This document shows positions 1-12,041 of a DNA stretch of 64,000 nt, in pieces (position 1 is the stretch's first letter; every line of letters begins with the position of its first letter). A program made the position numbers and the translations under genes. The stretch is taken from the NCBI RefSeq assembly GCF_023343835.1, contig NC_064435.1, forward strand, positions 74,100,134-74,164,133, given 5' to 3'. Source of the DNA: Lagopus muta (Eukaryota > Chordata > Aves > Galliformes > Phasianidae). Under the pieces are notes generated by a model. The model made no database searches, was not told where the DNA came from, and saw only the letters and a list, made by a program, of their open reading frames with translations.

Positions 1-3000
1 TATTTCATGCTGACTTGTCCTCTCAGTGGCCTTTATTAGTGTTATTATTATTCATTCTCCTTGCCTTAATTTGATGTACAATTTCTGCCTCTCAAAGCAC
101 TAAACAGATTCAAAACAGAAGATTGACAGTTGCATTTCCCCACAGCTGACAAACCATGTTCATAATACCTTTTTTGCTACTCTTTCATATTTTCTCCTTT
201 AAGAGAACAACATTTTATAAATACATTTTTCATCACTATTTAAATTACTTCTGTTGTTATAGCTGAGAAGATTACAGTAGAATCGCAGCTCAGTTTTGCA
301 CAAATCCTTCAGAATAAGGTATAGTTTTAAAGAGATCAAATTCTGCAAAATGTTACTTGCCTAAAATTTCTCTGACTTTATTGTATTCGTTTGTCATCTA
401 AACTAAATGCAGTCTTTTGAGAGAAGTCAGTACTATTAGAAAATGTGATTATCATCATTTTAATAGCAGTTCCTACTAGTCTTATTATTCATTGGTCACA
501 AAGCTATGTAGCAGAGAAAGTATTTCAACTCTATTTTGAATGCCTTGCAGAAATGTATGAAATGGCAAGTATTAAGTAGAATGCCATAAGTAAAACTGAT
601 TTTGCTATACTTCAATTGAGCTAATATAAAGACCAAATCAGATAAAAAGAATATCTTGCACGTACTTAAGTAGTTCAACTTTTCATCTTATCTTCTTGGC
701 ATTTTGTGCCTTTGCAACAATAGCTGGGATCAAATAGGAAATTTCCTCTCCTATACAGTAAAAAAAAAAATCACTGAAATCTTGTGACACCCAACCCAAA
801 ATTAAAGCAGCAGTACTAAACAGTCTGGTCCTGGAAAAACAATACAAATGCTTATGTTTATACAAAAGTATAAACATTTTCAGAATACAGAATTGAGGCA
901 ACATTAACTGCTAGATGCTGTCATTTGCTTAAAATAAGTTACCATAACTGTCTGCACAGTCCAATATCTGCTCAGTGGGACTAATTGTGCAGAGTAAGAA
1001 GTTCTTTCTATAGAAGCCATTGTCATGTATGGCAGCAGAATTATTTTCGGAAGAATGGCCTTCTAAATGATGCCCAGTACACTGAACAAAGAATATTTGT
1101 CATGTCTGATTTTATCATCCAGCAAGTGGGATATGTTGAATGGTAGCTGGGTACTGACTCAGTTAGTGCCGTTGTGGGCATACAGAGACTTGCTGTATAC
1201 ACAGTATACCACACGACACCCTCCAATATTTTATTTTCCCTTATATGTTCACTCTGGCCATTCTCTATGTAAAATATTCCCTTGGTCTCCAAAGAGTGGA
1301 AGTGTATGAGTTTTTGTTGGTTACAGTGTGATATTTTACCCATTCAGAGTTGAGCCAAATGATTTTCCTACTTTTTTCCTACTTCAATTTGCAAAAGGCT
1401 GGTACTTAGTAGGGCTGAAAACAATAAAAGGAAAATACAGAAATGATGGCAAAATATTACATACCTGATAATAACCATTAGTTTCAGGGGAAGCTCATAC
1501 ATTTTTGTGCTCTGATAACAGTTACCTGAGTTAAGAACTGAACCGTATCTTCAGGGTGCGATATTCAAGAATACTAACCATAAAAAAGCAAAGAAAGAAA
1601 GAATCTAGTATAAAAGAAATCAACAAAATTTCTACAGGTGACAACAACCAAAGACTTACAGTCTTAGTGAAGATTCCATGTACTAAACAATATTTTAGAT
1701 ATGCTTTTAGACATACTTTAGATACTAACATCTGAGTTGTAATTTTTACACCTTAGTCATATTAAAAGTTTCAGTTAAGGTCAAAAATGGTAATGGCTTT
1801 CAAACTGAACTTCATTGCAACAGATGAACAATTCTGAAGTCATTTACTTTTCAGAATTAATAGCTGCTGTTTAGATGATACTAACTTTTTATTTGAAGTG
1901 AAATATAGCCATGGTTTGAAGTTCTCTGAAGTTCTCTCTCTCAAGAAAATTACTTACATGTGTATTTATCCTTCCCACATTATTCTTTTTTCTTTTCTTC
2001 CCACCAATAATTCATACTAGAAAACTGATTCCTTCCCCCCACTCCATTTTTTTTTTTCCGCTTCTTTCTTTCTGTCCTCCTTCACTCCTTGAAAACTGAT
2101 TCTCATGTCCTGCAACTTCTGGAATGGTATTTGACCTATTCTTCTAATGACTAATTTAAGAAAGAGGTTTTCTGTTAATAAAGACAAACATTCTCTAATA
2201 GCAAATAGTTATGCCATATGTAATGAGTTAATTTTGCTTTTAATGAGCATTTCAGACAGAAACTAGTTGTGTTGTATATGTACCCCAACTTGTACATTAT
2301 TTTAAATTTTATTTTTCTGTGCTCTTGAGTGAAGATTAAGCTGTTCTTGTTTTCTGTTATTCTCTCTTTTTTAGAAAACAGACGACTGCCTCTCTTCAGT
2401 GTTTACACAATTAAGTTTTCTTTATAGCATTATAAATTACATTTCTAATTAAAAATATTTCTTTAGTCACAGTTTGCTTTGCTAGCAGATGCAAAAATCA
2501 CATATTATATGGGTGTGCTAGCGCAAAAAAAATGTAGCATGTATATATAATATATCCTAATCTTCAGCAAAAATTTTGAAAAACAAAGGAATCACAATTT
2601 GTGGAATTATACTACTGTTCTATATTCTGTTTTAACACCTCTACAAAATTTATATGATAGCATATAGCTGATTCATTTATTTTGGCTAAGTTAGTCAGCC
2701 ACTGAACTATTCAGATTTAGGTTATTTTCTTCTCAGTCTTCAGTACTGCATGAATGTTCAAAAGTCAGAAAAAGAATCTATACAGACAAGCATGCCAAAG
2801 TTGGCATATTATAAAACTTATTTTTCAGAGTAATTGGAATTCACATTATTTCCCTCTTAGTTTGTTTATATTCCAATATTAAAGTATAAGCATTTATGCC
2901 AACTTAAGAGACAAGAAATGGTCTGAAATCTGGAAGAATCTTCTACTTATTTTAGGAATCAAATTCACTGATTGATTTACATGGCAAATAATTTTCAGAT

Positions 3001-4079
3001 ATCTTGTTAAAAATACACTGTGCTTTCAAAAATCAGACACCCCTTCTTGAGGAGCTGCATTGGACTTACCCGAGCTGGCTACTAGACCCCATCCCAGGTG
3101 CACCTGTTGTCTTTCCTCAGCAAGATTGTGGGAAAAAACATAAGGTGGCAAACACCACAGACTGAGGTAGAAACAGGGAAAGCCCTTACCAGATACCATC
3201 AAGGGCAAAACAAACTCAACTTGGGGAAAATTAATTTACCTTACTGACAGGGAATATTGGATAGTGAAAAACAAAGGCAAAAACTAAAATGGTTTCACTC
3301 TTGTATCTTTCTTCTCATGGTCCAACCATGCCCTGAAGTGAGATGGCTGTTGTGTTTGGCATGGAGCAGCCCAGGCCTTGCCACACACAGCACCCTCACT
3401 GATCCAGCTATAATGCCTGAGCCCTGTAGAGAGGTGTGAAATAAGTCCTCATATATGGTCTCTGATTTCACTATTGGCAAAGAACTCCCATGTTCTGTGA
3501 CTAAATCTCTATGTATTTACAACATAACCTCAGGATGCAGGTAATAATAGAAATTGGATTGAGCCTTTTGCGCTGCTGCGGGAGGTGTCAGTAGCTGGTA
3601 GGGCTACTACTGGAGCAGCCCTTTGCTCAAAGAAAGGCACGTGTATGCTTCACATATTTTGTCTAAGCTCTTTGCAATGGAAGCTGTTCATAAGTTTAAC
3701 ATTAATTATGTATGGCCATTGCTTTTTACAACTATTTCATTGTAACACCATCCAAGTTTCCATCTTTAGAGATGACTACCAGCATGACTGAAATCCATGT
3801 ATTTTAACTCATTGATTCACCTGGATTTTTTCCCCAACTTTTATTTGAAAATACCTGCTAATGAATACACTCTTCCTCTCAGGGCTGACCTTCTTGACTG
3901 ATATCTTCCCACTAATACTTCAAGCCTTCTTCCCAGGAGTCACTAGTTTTTTCTCATTTGCTTCCTGGACTCAAAATGGCTTTTAATTTTCTCTGATGCT
4001 GTTTCCAAATCTAGCTCTCAGATGATCTGAAGGAAAAGACATCAGGTAAAACAGCCATATCCCCAGAGTTTCTGAATGT
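1..4079. other. AT-rich non-coding DNA
   Basis: No supportable gene, RNA or recognised repeat. All open frames are short (100 codons or fewer) with low-complexity or stop-riddled surroundings. The stretch 3030-3430 is noticeably richer in G and C than its flanks and may be an old interspersed repeat, but I do not recognise it. Confidence 0.6.
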
Positions 4080-4125
4080 GAAAATGTTATTAATTGTGAC
4101 AGGAAAATGTTATTAATTGTGACAG
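4080..4125. repeat. Perfect 23-bp tandem duplication
   Basis: Two directly adjacent identical copies of a 23-bp unit beginning GAAAATGTTATTAATT and ending GTGACAG (4080-4102 and 4103-4125). No substitutions separate the copies, so the duplication is recent or an assembly artefact. No gene overlaps it. Confidence 0.95.
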
Positions 4126-4400
4126 CACAGGGGAGTACTAGCACTGCCTTTATTTCACTAACATATCAAGGAGAAACAAGACTATAATATAACTAAACAT
4201 AATGCAAAACAAATGAAAATCAAATGGCAAAATAGTTGTTTCTTTCAAACATACTGTATAGCAAAGTTACATATGAGGGCACCTGGTGTGAAAGCAAAAA
4301 ATCCTTACTCCCAACCATGTCCTCAAACCTGTACAGTTCCCAAAGATGTGGGAAGTCATTCAAACCAAACAGATGGAAATGATGAGTCTTCATTATGTCT

Positions 4401-4401
<1 letters not shown>

Positions 4402-4437
<36 letters not shown>
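4402..4437. repeat. T36 homopolymer
   Basis: An uninterrupted run of 36 T. It could be the poly(A) tail of an old minus-strand retrotransposed sequence, but nothing recognisable follows it on that strand. Length is likely to vary between individuals and is prone to sequencing error. Confidence 0.95.
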
Positions 4438-4441
<4 letters not shown>

Positions 4442-4506
4442 TAATTTTGAAGAGCATGCCAATGCACTGTGACGTTTAAACAAAATTCTGCATCTTTTAG
4501 AGTTTA

Positions 4507-4511
4507 GCAAT
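4507..4511. repeat. Target-site duplication GCAAT, left copy
   Basis: Five bases directly abutting the outer end of the LTR. They match 6039-6043 exactly at the other end of the element. Confidence 0.9.
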
Positions 4512-5043
4512 TGTCAATGGTTTACGGGCTGGTTTGGCCCGGTTCCGTGGCGAGCGGGGTGGAGGGATCCACAGATCCACGCCTCTGGAAAAAAAGGAAA
4601 CAGGGGACCCCAAAATAATTAAAACAGCGGCAACGATCTGAGGAGAAACAAACTAATTTACTAAGTATATTATCAGAATGCAAGAGAACACACTATAATA
4701 CAATATATTCAGAATTGAAGCTAATAAATCAAATATAATGAGAAAAAGAGAATGTCTGAAAAGTGGATAGGCCTCACCACAACGCTGAGGTGAGATGCGC
4801 AGTCCAGTTGAGCAGCAGGGAGACAGGAGCAGCGCCCACAACAAAGGGCAGGCGAGAAAAAGCGCATCAGGTGACCTTGCCAGGAATTAAATCTCCTCTC
4901 CCTGACCGCAAGGTCCCCTGGGGAATGTAGTTCTTCTCTTCATGGCAGGTATCCAGGACTTGAGCATTGACAGTTAAAGTCCCAGTGCCCACATGATGTT
5001 ATGATGTGGAATACCGAAAGCCAAAAATCACAAAACCATGACA
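4512..5043 (-). repeat. 3' LTR of the ERVL-like element (532 bp)
   Basis: On the minus strand the LTR begins TGTCATGGTTTTGTG at 5043, directly after a polypurine tract, and ends CCATTGACA at 4512. The first 48 bp recur at 5991-6038 with one mismatch, which shows that this is an LTR. The central part (about 4650-4740 in window coordinates) is very AT-rich. The distal part (4530-4560) is GC-rich. I could not assign an unambiguous TATA box or AATAAA signal. Confidence 0.9.
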
Positions 5044-5054
5044 TTCCACCCCTT
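5044..5054 (-). other. Polypurine tract (plus-strand primer site)
   Basis: The minus strand reads AAGGGGTGGAA immediately before the TG that opens the 3' LTR. This is the expected position and composition of a retroviral polypurine tract, and it fixes the LTR boundary at 5043/5044. Confidence 0.88.
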
Positions 5055-5152
5055 ATTCTACGTCACTGCATCATGCTTAATATAGATACAAACAGACAAT
5101 AATTACCAAACATTAAACACATGCACACACAAACCTATATATACATATGAAA

Positions 5153-5668
5153 TTACTGACTGCACTCCCCCAGCATCAAATTCCCTTGTGGTACACACTG
5201 AACATCCCCATTTCTCTGCATCACCCACCAAGTGGACCCAGGTCCATGGGCAAAAACAGTTCCGCGACGAGGTTTGCCCTTCCCAGCAGCTGGAAAGATG
5301 CAAACTGCTTTTCCCAACATGTTCTTTACATGTACTACAGGAACCTTATCTCCCTTAACAGTATGTAGGTAGCTAGCAGGACCATCGCGATTGATTGATC
5401 CTCTAGTATTGACCAACCAGGTGGCTTCTGCCAAATGCTTCTCCCAATGCTTAAATGTTCTGCCACCCATTGCTTTCAACATGGTTTTTAGCAACCCATT
5501 GTAGCGTTCAATTTTACCAGAGGCTGGTGCATGATAGGGGATATGATAAATCCACTCGATGCCGTGATCTTTGGCCCAAGTATTTACAAGAGAATTTTTG
5601 AAATGAGTCCCATTATCTGACTCAATTCTTTCTGGGGTGCCAATGTTGCCATAGGACTTGTTTCTCAA
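5153..5668 (-). pseudogene. ERVL-like integrase, C-terminal two-thirds
   Basis: An open frame of about 171 codons encoding the second half of the retroviral integrase catalytic core and the C-terminal domain. The catalytic Asp sits in ESDNGTHFKN (about residue 18) and the catalytic Glu in ASGKIERYNG (about residue 54). Exactly 35 residues separate them, the D,D-35-E spacing of active integrases. After the core comes a tryptophan-containing C-terminal part (GPGSTWWVMQ) and a natural stop near 5153. It is out of frame with the N-terminal part (5622-5990), the shift lying near 5640. It has no start of its own, so it is a pseudogene. The enzyme would insert viral DNA into host chromosomes. Confidence 0.9.
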
Positions 5669-5990
5669 GCCCTAATATGGTGTTTCGGGCGGTAGCATGG
5701 GGTACTGCATAAGTTTCAAGCCACCCGGTGGTTGCCTCCACCATGGTGAGCACATAACGCTTACCATTGCGAGACTGTGGCAAGGTGATATAATCAACAT
5801 GCCATGCCCCCCCATATTTATACTTTTGCCATCGCCCTTCCTCCCAGAGAGGTTTCATCCTCTTGGCTTGTTTAATTGTGGCGCACGTGCAACAGTCATG
5901 GATAACCTGTGCAATGGCATCCATAGTTAAGTCCACCCCTCGGTCTCTAGCCCATTTGTATGTTGCATCTCTTCCTTGATGACCTTCCAC
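5622..5990 (-). pseudogene. ERVL-like integrase, N-terminal part
   Basis: An open frame entering directly from the 5' LTR stub. It carries the remains of the HHCC zinc-binding domain: one His in GHQGRD, then the CxxC pair in DCCTCATIKQ. The first catalytic Asp follows in WHVDYITLPQS (about residue 66), along with core residues typical of retroviral integrase. The upstream His and everything before it are removed by the deletion that joins the LTR stub to pol. The frame runs out shortly after a one-base shift near 5640, where the next frame (5153-5668) takes over. There is no ATG at the start of the homology, and the reading frame simply opens at the junction. Defective remnant. Confidence 0.9.
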
Positions 5991-6038
5991 ATGTTATGAT
6001 GTGGAATACCGAAACCCAAAAATCACAAAACCATGACA
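5991..6038 (-). repeat. 48-bp stub of the 5' LTR
   Basis: Matches the first 48 bp of the 3' LTR (4996-5043) with one substitution, reading TGTCATGGTTTTGTG from position 6038 on the minus strand. Homology stops abruptly at 5990/5991, where integrase coding sequence begins. The remaining roughly 480 bp of the 5' LTR are missing. Confidence 0.9.
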
Positions 6039-6043
6039 GCAAT
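6039..6043. repeat. Target-site duplication GCAAT, right copy
   Basis: Five bases adjoining the ...CATGACA end of the element, identical to 4507-4511. Confidence 0.9.
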
Positions 6044-9000
6044 GCTTAGGCAAGTGCCCAAATGGTGTTCTGAAACAAAAGACAGCTCTGAGACAGTGAG
6101 ATAAATGTAGTACTCATTAAATCAAAATGCAGTTCTTAGCAAATTTAAAAGGAACAAATTAATGCCTGATTTAGGTGGCATTAAACACATGTGAATTCGA
6201 AGTAGGTCTAAACTGTAAACTGCAGTACTTTTCAGTATTCACTTGGTAGACAAAACAGATAAATTCCTTTGCCTAGATGATTACAGTCACATCACAAAAG
6301 AAACAATTTTTGCTTGCATTCTGTGTTAAGGGCCTAGAAAGAAGTTGTTAACCAATTGTATTTCTAAAAAAAATGAATCAAAATCACTGATCTTTTACCT
6401 TTCTACATATGCTTCTGAAATTCAGTGCAAAAATAATATCTTATACATAGCTGAATATCAGTTTAAATTAAATTCAAAATATTTGTGAAAAATGTTTACT
6501 AGTTAGACATTTGAAGTTTTTTTTTTTAATATATATTTTATGTATGTTATGATCATAAGTGAGCCCTTGGATTACTAGAATAGAAGCTGAATTAGAGTCT
6601 CCTTATACTATTTCCTATAGTTTCATCTAAAAAATGATGTCAGCACTTTGACTGAATACCTCTGAGGGTACTGATGCTCAGTTTCATTTTCATGCTGTAT
6701 AGGATTTTGTGCTAAGTCAAAAATGAACTATAGGGTGATTTCAATTAAAAGTAGACTTTTAAGTACATGCACATTGTCAAATCTTATTTTGCAGCCATTA
6801 TTCACACATGTATATTTATATGATTATATATTTATGTATTTAGGTCTATACAAATTAATTATTTGACCATAGGACCACAGTTGAAGACTATACATAGAGA
6901 ACTGTAGATGCCTGGATTTACTCTCTGCAGCATCACCGCCTGTCTTAGAATAAAAAAGTATGCTAAACTGTATCTTTAAGCTGCCTCTCCACTGCAAAGA
7001 GATGTGTGCTGTTGTATTAAGGTAAAAAATAGAGATTACCATTTTACTATATAGAAAGGTGTGTGTAGTTTTTCTTTCTGCATAGCTAACCAGTCACTAT
7101 CAATAAAATGCATTCTGATTTAGAGCTAGGGTCTGCAAATATGAACAGAAACCAGTGTCTCATTTCCACTAAAATGTTTTACATTACAATTTTCAGGATA
7201 CCTCTTTCTGTTATCAAATGGAATAAGAATACTCATAAATAGCTGACATCCTTGTGAAATTGAAAGAATCTACATATGATTCTTTGCATATTTATGAGAA
7301 AAATGTGCATTTGCATCGTATTACCGAAGAAAGATTTATCATACACTCAGCTTAAAGTAAGAGTAGTTTGAAGGCAGAATTCTTGAATTTTATGCCTCCA
7401 TAGAAAACAAAATCAGCAGTAATATGTTGTACTTCATATTTCAAAGCAATGAAAATCTTGGAGGTGGATAATGAAGTGATGTTCCCTTCTTTCAGATATC
7501 AGTGAATATGTAAGTATGGAGCTCAGCCAGTTGTGGTATTTTTTAGGACGTGGTTCTATGAGCAATTCTGGGGGGCAACAAATCATACTCATGTACCTAC
7601 TCAGATTGTTCCCATAAGAAATTGAAATTTCAGAGCAGATACCACCATGAAGTTTTCCTGTGAGTAAACTGGGAACAGTCTGAACTTTAAAAAGCACTCC
7701 AAAAACCTTAAAAATTATTCCAATGTACTTTCTAATATCACTAAATCCCATATTCTCTGAACATTTTAAAAACACAAAAAAACCCTGCATGTATTCAGAT
7801 ATATAGACCTCCTTATTTCTTAACAAACTCTTATTGAGTCCTGGACTGTCCAAAGTAATTCAGAAAAGATGCATCAAGGGTGTACAAAACTTGTTCATTT
7901 CTATAAGTATAATTGGTGGTAATTGTGTGATACACTGTTGTATCACTATAATTATATGTACCTGTAGAACTTCTGATCTTTTTGCCTACAGTTAGCAGTT
8001 TATTATATGATTAATTTGCATCCCTGTATCTCAAATTTTGTGGATATGGAATAATGGCTATTTCCATTTTGTTTTATTCGCTAAATAAATATTTTATTAA
8101 ATTCCTAGAAAAAAAAAGGAGACCTCAATGTGTTATAAAATTATCATGTTGCTCTTCCAGCTTTTATAAATAAGAGATTTAATATTTCAGACAACTGTAG
8201 CCCTTATGATCACTATAATATTTGAAATGAACCAATGAAATTAGCTTGTGGAGATCAAGAAGCAAAATTTCATGCCAAGAATTACATCACTGATAATAGC
8301 TGAGCAGACCGAATTTCTACAAAATGTGCATTACATGAACAGTTCAAAGCACTTAGATTAATTTCTTCTTACATCAAATTCCAATTATAAATGGTACTTC
8401 AGAATATTTTTAGAAAGCTTTCAGAAATTCATTGGCTTTACACACCTCAGAATTTATGGACAAAAAATTACAGAAGCTATTCATTAAAAAGTCATACTAA
8501 GGAAAAGAAGATCTTCTTATAAACTGATTCCTCAAAGCTCTGAGGTCTGCAGTAAAAGTTAATTGAAATGGATGGGAATTAGGTACTTATATAAGTGTTG
8601 AACAGTCTCAAAACAAAGGCATTATGAGTTGAGTCCCATTGTGGACACTCACAGTCTGTTGACAGAATAAGCCTGAGTACTTTGCTTAGCTGGCATCTAA
8701 CACATTGGTGTACCCTTGTGAAGAAGGCAGAATGATTAGTTACAGATCTGTATTGATGTTTTAAGAATTAGGGACCCACAACAGATGATTCACTTTGCCT
8801 AGGTTGCTCCCCTGGAAATCAAGAAATCACCCCTCCTAGCACCACATAATCAAAGAATTTTATTCCTTTTATCCATTTATTTTACATCTTACTATCACTT
8901 ATTTGTTTGCTTGTCTATATATTTATTATTAAAACATATAGTAAGAAGATATGCAAATGGAAAGGATATGAAGTGTCATGTAATATTTCTGTTTATACTG

Positions 9001-9469
9001 TTTGTGTGAAAAATCAATAGATAATGTAACATGGAATGAATCATTATGGCCCATTTTCATTTCCATTGTGCTGGAGAAGTAGAAAATGAGTAAGAATATC
9101 TACGTCAACTGAGGTTTAATAGAAAGTCTTCCATATCCACAGTCTGCATCCACAAATTTCACCAGCTTGGGAAAATGAGTTTTCTTTGTCCATCTTGCTA
9201 TAACAAGAAGATGTAAAATGTACTAAGATCCTCAAAGAACATTTTCATTAAATTATTTGACAATCTTTATTGTTTAATTTCATTCCCCCCTCACACATCC
9301 TGTTTGGGAAAAAGAGGAAGAAAAATATGTCACAGTCACTATGCAAAGGAATAGCTAGTGACTTGGATGACTTCTGTAGTGGTTGTACTGTGTACTGTGT
9401 ACACAGAAGCAAAGAGCAAGGACAAAAGAACTGATCAGCATAATATTTTGAGAGATGTTCTCTGATCTG
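6044..9469. other. AT-rich non-coding DNA
   Basis: I see no gene or recognisable repeat. A 139-codon open stretch on the minus strand (7434-7853) has no family motif and ordinary AT-rich composition, so I treat it as chance. Confidence 0.55.
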
Positions 9470-9500
9470 TTTATTATTTATTTATTTATTTATTTATTTT
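9470..9500. repeat. (TTTA)n microsatellite
   Basis: About seven near-perfect TTTA/TTAT units. A common vertebrate tetranucleotide repeat. Confidence 0.9.
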
Positions 9501-9845
9501 AGTGATGGAGTGAAAAATAGAATTTAGTGGCAATAGACTTTTTAGAATTTCTTTGTATCATTTCTCTTATACAACATTAAGTTAGAATTTTAGATTACTT
9601 GTTACTGTAATTAGTGCTAACTGTGCATAAAAGCAAATGTAACCTGCTGATTGCATTCTGAAGTGCTGAGGTGGATATTGTCATCTGTCAGAGAATTCAC
9701 ATACACTAATTCACTGTAACTGGTTGCTGGTATGAATGTTTAAGTTTTGACAAATCTATTAAATAAATGTTTTCTCAAAAGTCTGGAAATCCTTCATTAT
9801 TACACTAAGGTGGCAAGTGGAAAAAGTTGAATCTTTCAATTCAAA

Positions 9846-10215
9846 ATAGAATAGAATACAATACTTCACTTGGGAGGGATCTATCAAGACTATCTAGTCC
9901 AACCACCTGACAACTTCAGAGCTAGTTGAAAGTCAAACATTATACCAAGGGCATTATCCAAATGTCTCTTGAACTTTGCTAGCCTCAGGTGACCTCTGTA
10001 TGAAACCTGTTCCAGTGGTTGACCACTCCCCAAATACAGAACACTTTCCTAATACCCAGTTGAAACTCCACTGGATTAGTTTTGTTCCATTCTCACATGT
10101 CCTGCCCAGAAGAAGAAAGTCCAACACATTCTTCTGCTTCCTCCCCTCAGGGACCTGCAGAGAGTAATGAGGCCACCTCTCAATGTTCCCTACCCCAGAA
10201 AGGACAGCTGAAGTG
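9846..10215 (-). mobile_element. CR1 LINE 3' fragment
   Basis: Reverse-complement CR1 3' untranslated region. From the left it shows the inverted tail (AGAATAGAATAC), then TATCTAGTCCAACCACCTGA, CTTGAACTTTGC, CCTGTTCCAGTGGTTGACCA, CTTTCCTAATACCCAG and AGAGAGTAATGAGGCC. These occur in the order expected for an antisense CR1 3' end. It is 5'-truncated, as nearly all avian CR1 copies are. Similarity fades after about 10215. Open frames on either strand here are by-products of the repeat. Confidence 0.88.
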
Positions 10216-11936
10216 CAAAACTGGCATTTATGTACCAGAGAAGGTAGAACATGGCTGTTATCAATCACCTTTTTGGGTTATCAGATGCCTTTCAGCCTCC
10301 CCACCTCCTCCCAAATCCTGGCCAGCAGACAGAGCAGCTCGCCTACCTGGGAACACCTCACACAGTGAGCATGCTTCTGCTCTCCAAATCAGGAAGCAGC
10401 CTCATGCTGTCTTGTACTCTCCTGGCAGATCTAATCTCTGCTGGTACAATTATGAGACAACGTTTCGGCAAATGAACCTAATAATTGTAATAAAGAACAT
10501 GTAATCACAGCATATATAGTAAGAAAATCTAGTCATAATAAGTCCTGCCTTTTTCAAAGAGTGTTTACAACAAGATTATTTTTAAGATGAGTTTTGCTCT
10601 CAGCTTGTAAAACAGTTTACTTTAAATTGTGTGTTTGTATGTACGTGCAATCTTTTGTCCAAATAATTCCACCATTGCTGTTCCTTAGCCCTTATCAATG
10701 CAGGATGAAGGCAGGTCTATACCTTGTCTCTGATACACGTCACAAAGCGAGATGCAGCACTTATTTTCCAGTATCGTTTCAATTCTGTGTTTAACCATAT
10801 CCTGAGCATCAGTGCACATGTGCAAGCAGAGTAAATTCTGTACAGTTTTCCATATCAGATGTGATGTAGATTAAGATTTTTGCTGAGATATTTTTCTGAG
10901 ATTCTCTGAGATTTTTTCTGTGATACTGTAGGAACTGATAAGCATATTTTGTGGAACATTGTTTTTTATACAAATAACAAAATAATTTATCTAACATTTA
11001 TATATAGAAGTAAAAATTAAAGTTCCAGTATCTAGGTGAACAGAAATGTAGAAGTTCTAAATGTGGTTTGTTATGATTCTGTTACATTGTAATATCACTT
11101 TTCTATGGGATTATCTTTCAGATGTCTGCTCTGAGACTGAGCTGTGTTCCATTGTGATGTATGTTAAGTCCAAAGATCTAAGATAAATTCACTGTTGTAA
11201 GTTAAATTTTGAATTAGTTGTCGTGCAAAAAACTGGACATCTCACAAATGGATCTTGAAAAACTCAGTGTCAGTGTGGGGAAAAAACAACATGAATTGTA
11301 AACTTATTCAGCCTACCCTAGGGGAGAACACAACAGACAAGTGAAAACTCACAAAACTTAGTCAGACTTATTGTTATTAACTTGGTATATACATATTTTT
11401 GTGCGCATTACTTTAGATTACTTGACAGTTCCAATTTTGTATTTCTTACTTTAGCAGATAAAACACTTCACTAAATCTAAATATATATATATTTATATAT
11501 TTACTCTGATTATCTCTGAGGATTGTATGAAAATGGCATCTTGTGGAGAACTGCTTCAAAATGCAAGTTAAGATAATCATTTCAGATCAGAATTCTATAT
11601 CAGAATATTCCAGTATGAGTCAGTTGAGAGATTCTCAACAACCGATGAAGTAGAAACTAAAGTCTTTTGTTATATAAATTAAAATGCATTATGGCATTAC
11701 AATTCTTCAGACATTTTATGCACTATTCTCTATAGTTCTAAATTTCAACACCTAAAATTCTGATTTTTATAAATTTATATATATGTAACTCCAATTTGTC
11801 ATTCTTCAGGTTTAGTTTTCAGAGCTTAAGAGTTTTCTGTTTACATTTATAATCATATTTAACCACACATACGATTACTCTGAATTCAGGGAACCTACAT
11901 TTCCTCTCCTTCAGAAATAAACTACGAGTAGGCAAC
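10216..11936. other. Non-coding DNA
   Basis: No gene or clear repeat seen. Contains short AT runs (for example near 11480-11510) and a loose repetition of TCTGAGAT at about 10885-10925. Confidence 0.55.
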
Positions 11937-11958
11937 AGTCCATATTGAAATATGGACT
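11937..11958. repeat. Perfect inverted repeat, 10-bp arms, 2-nt spacer
   Basis: AGTCCATATT and its exact reverse complement AATATGGACT are separated by GA. It could form a short hairpin. No gene context. Confidence 0.85.
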
Positions 11959-12041
11959 TTAGTAGCTAACTTTAAGATAAGACTTCTACATTTTCAAGTG
12001 CAATCACTGTAATCAATCTGTGAAGCCATAGCTGTTGGCTT

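Larger units (their letters stand above)
4512..6038 (-). mobile_element. ERVL-like endogenous retrovirus, internally deleted
   Basis: A 1527-bp element in minus orientation, with TGTCA/TGACA ends and an exact 5-bp target duplication GCAAT on both sides (4507-4511 and 6039-6043). In its own 5' to 3' order it holds a 48-bp stub of the 5' LTR, most of the integrase region of pol, about 100 bp of non-coding DNA, a polypurine tract and a complete 3' LTR. Gag, protease, reverse transcriptase, RNase H and nearly all of the 5' LTR are missing. The integrase stop lies only about 110 bp from the LTR, leaving no room for env. That layout and the 5-bp duplication fit class III (ERVL) elements, although env could also have been lost by deletion. 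The intact duplication shows that this shortened form lies in its original insertion site. It cannot move by itself. Confidence 0.92.

Noticed and set aside
7434..7853. 139-codon open frame, minus strand
   Set aside because: No recognisable motif or homology, no supporting splice or promoter context. Frames of this length occur by chance in 64 kb.
10082..10504. 140-codon plus-strand frame
   Set aside because: Starts within the CR1 fragment on its antisense strand and runs into unannotated DNA, with no motif. A repeat by-product.
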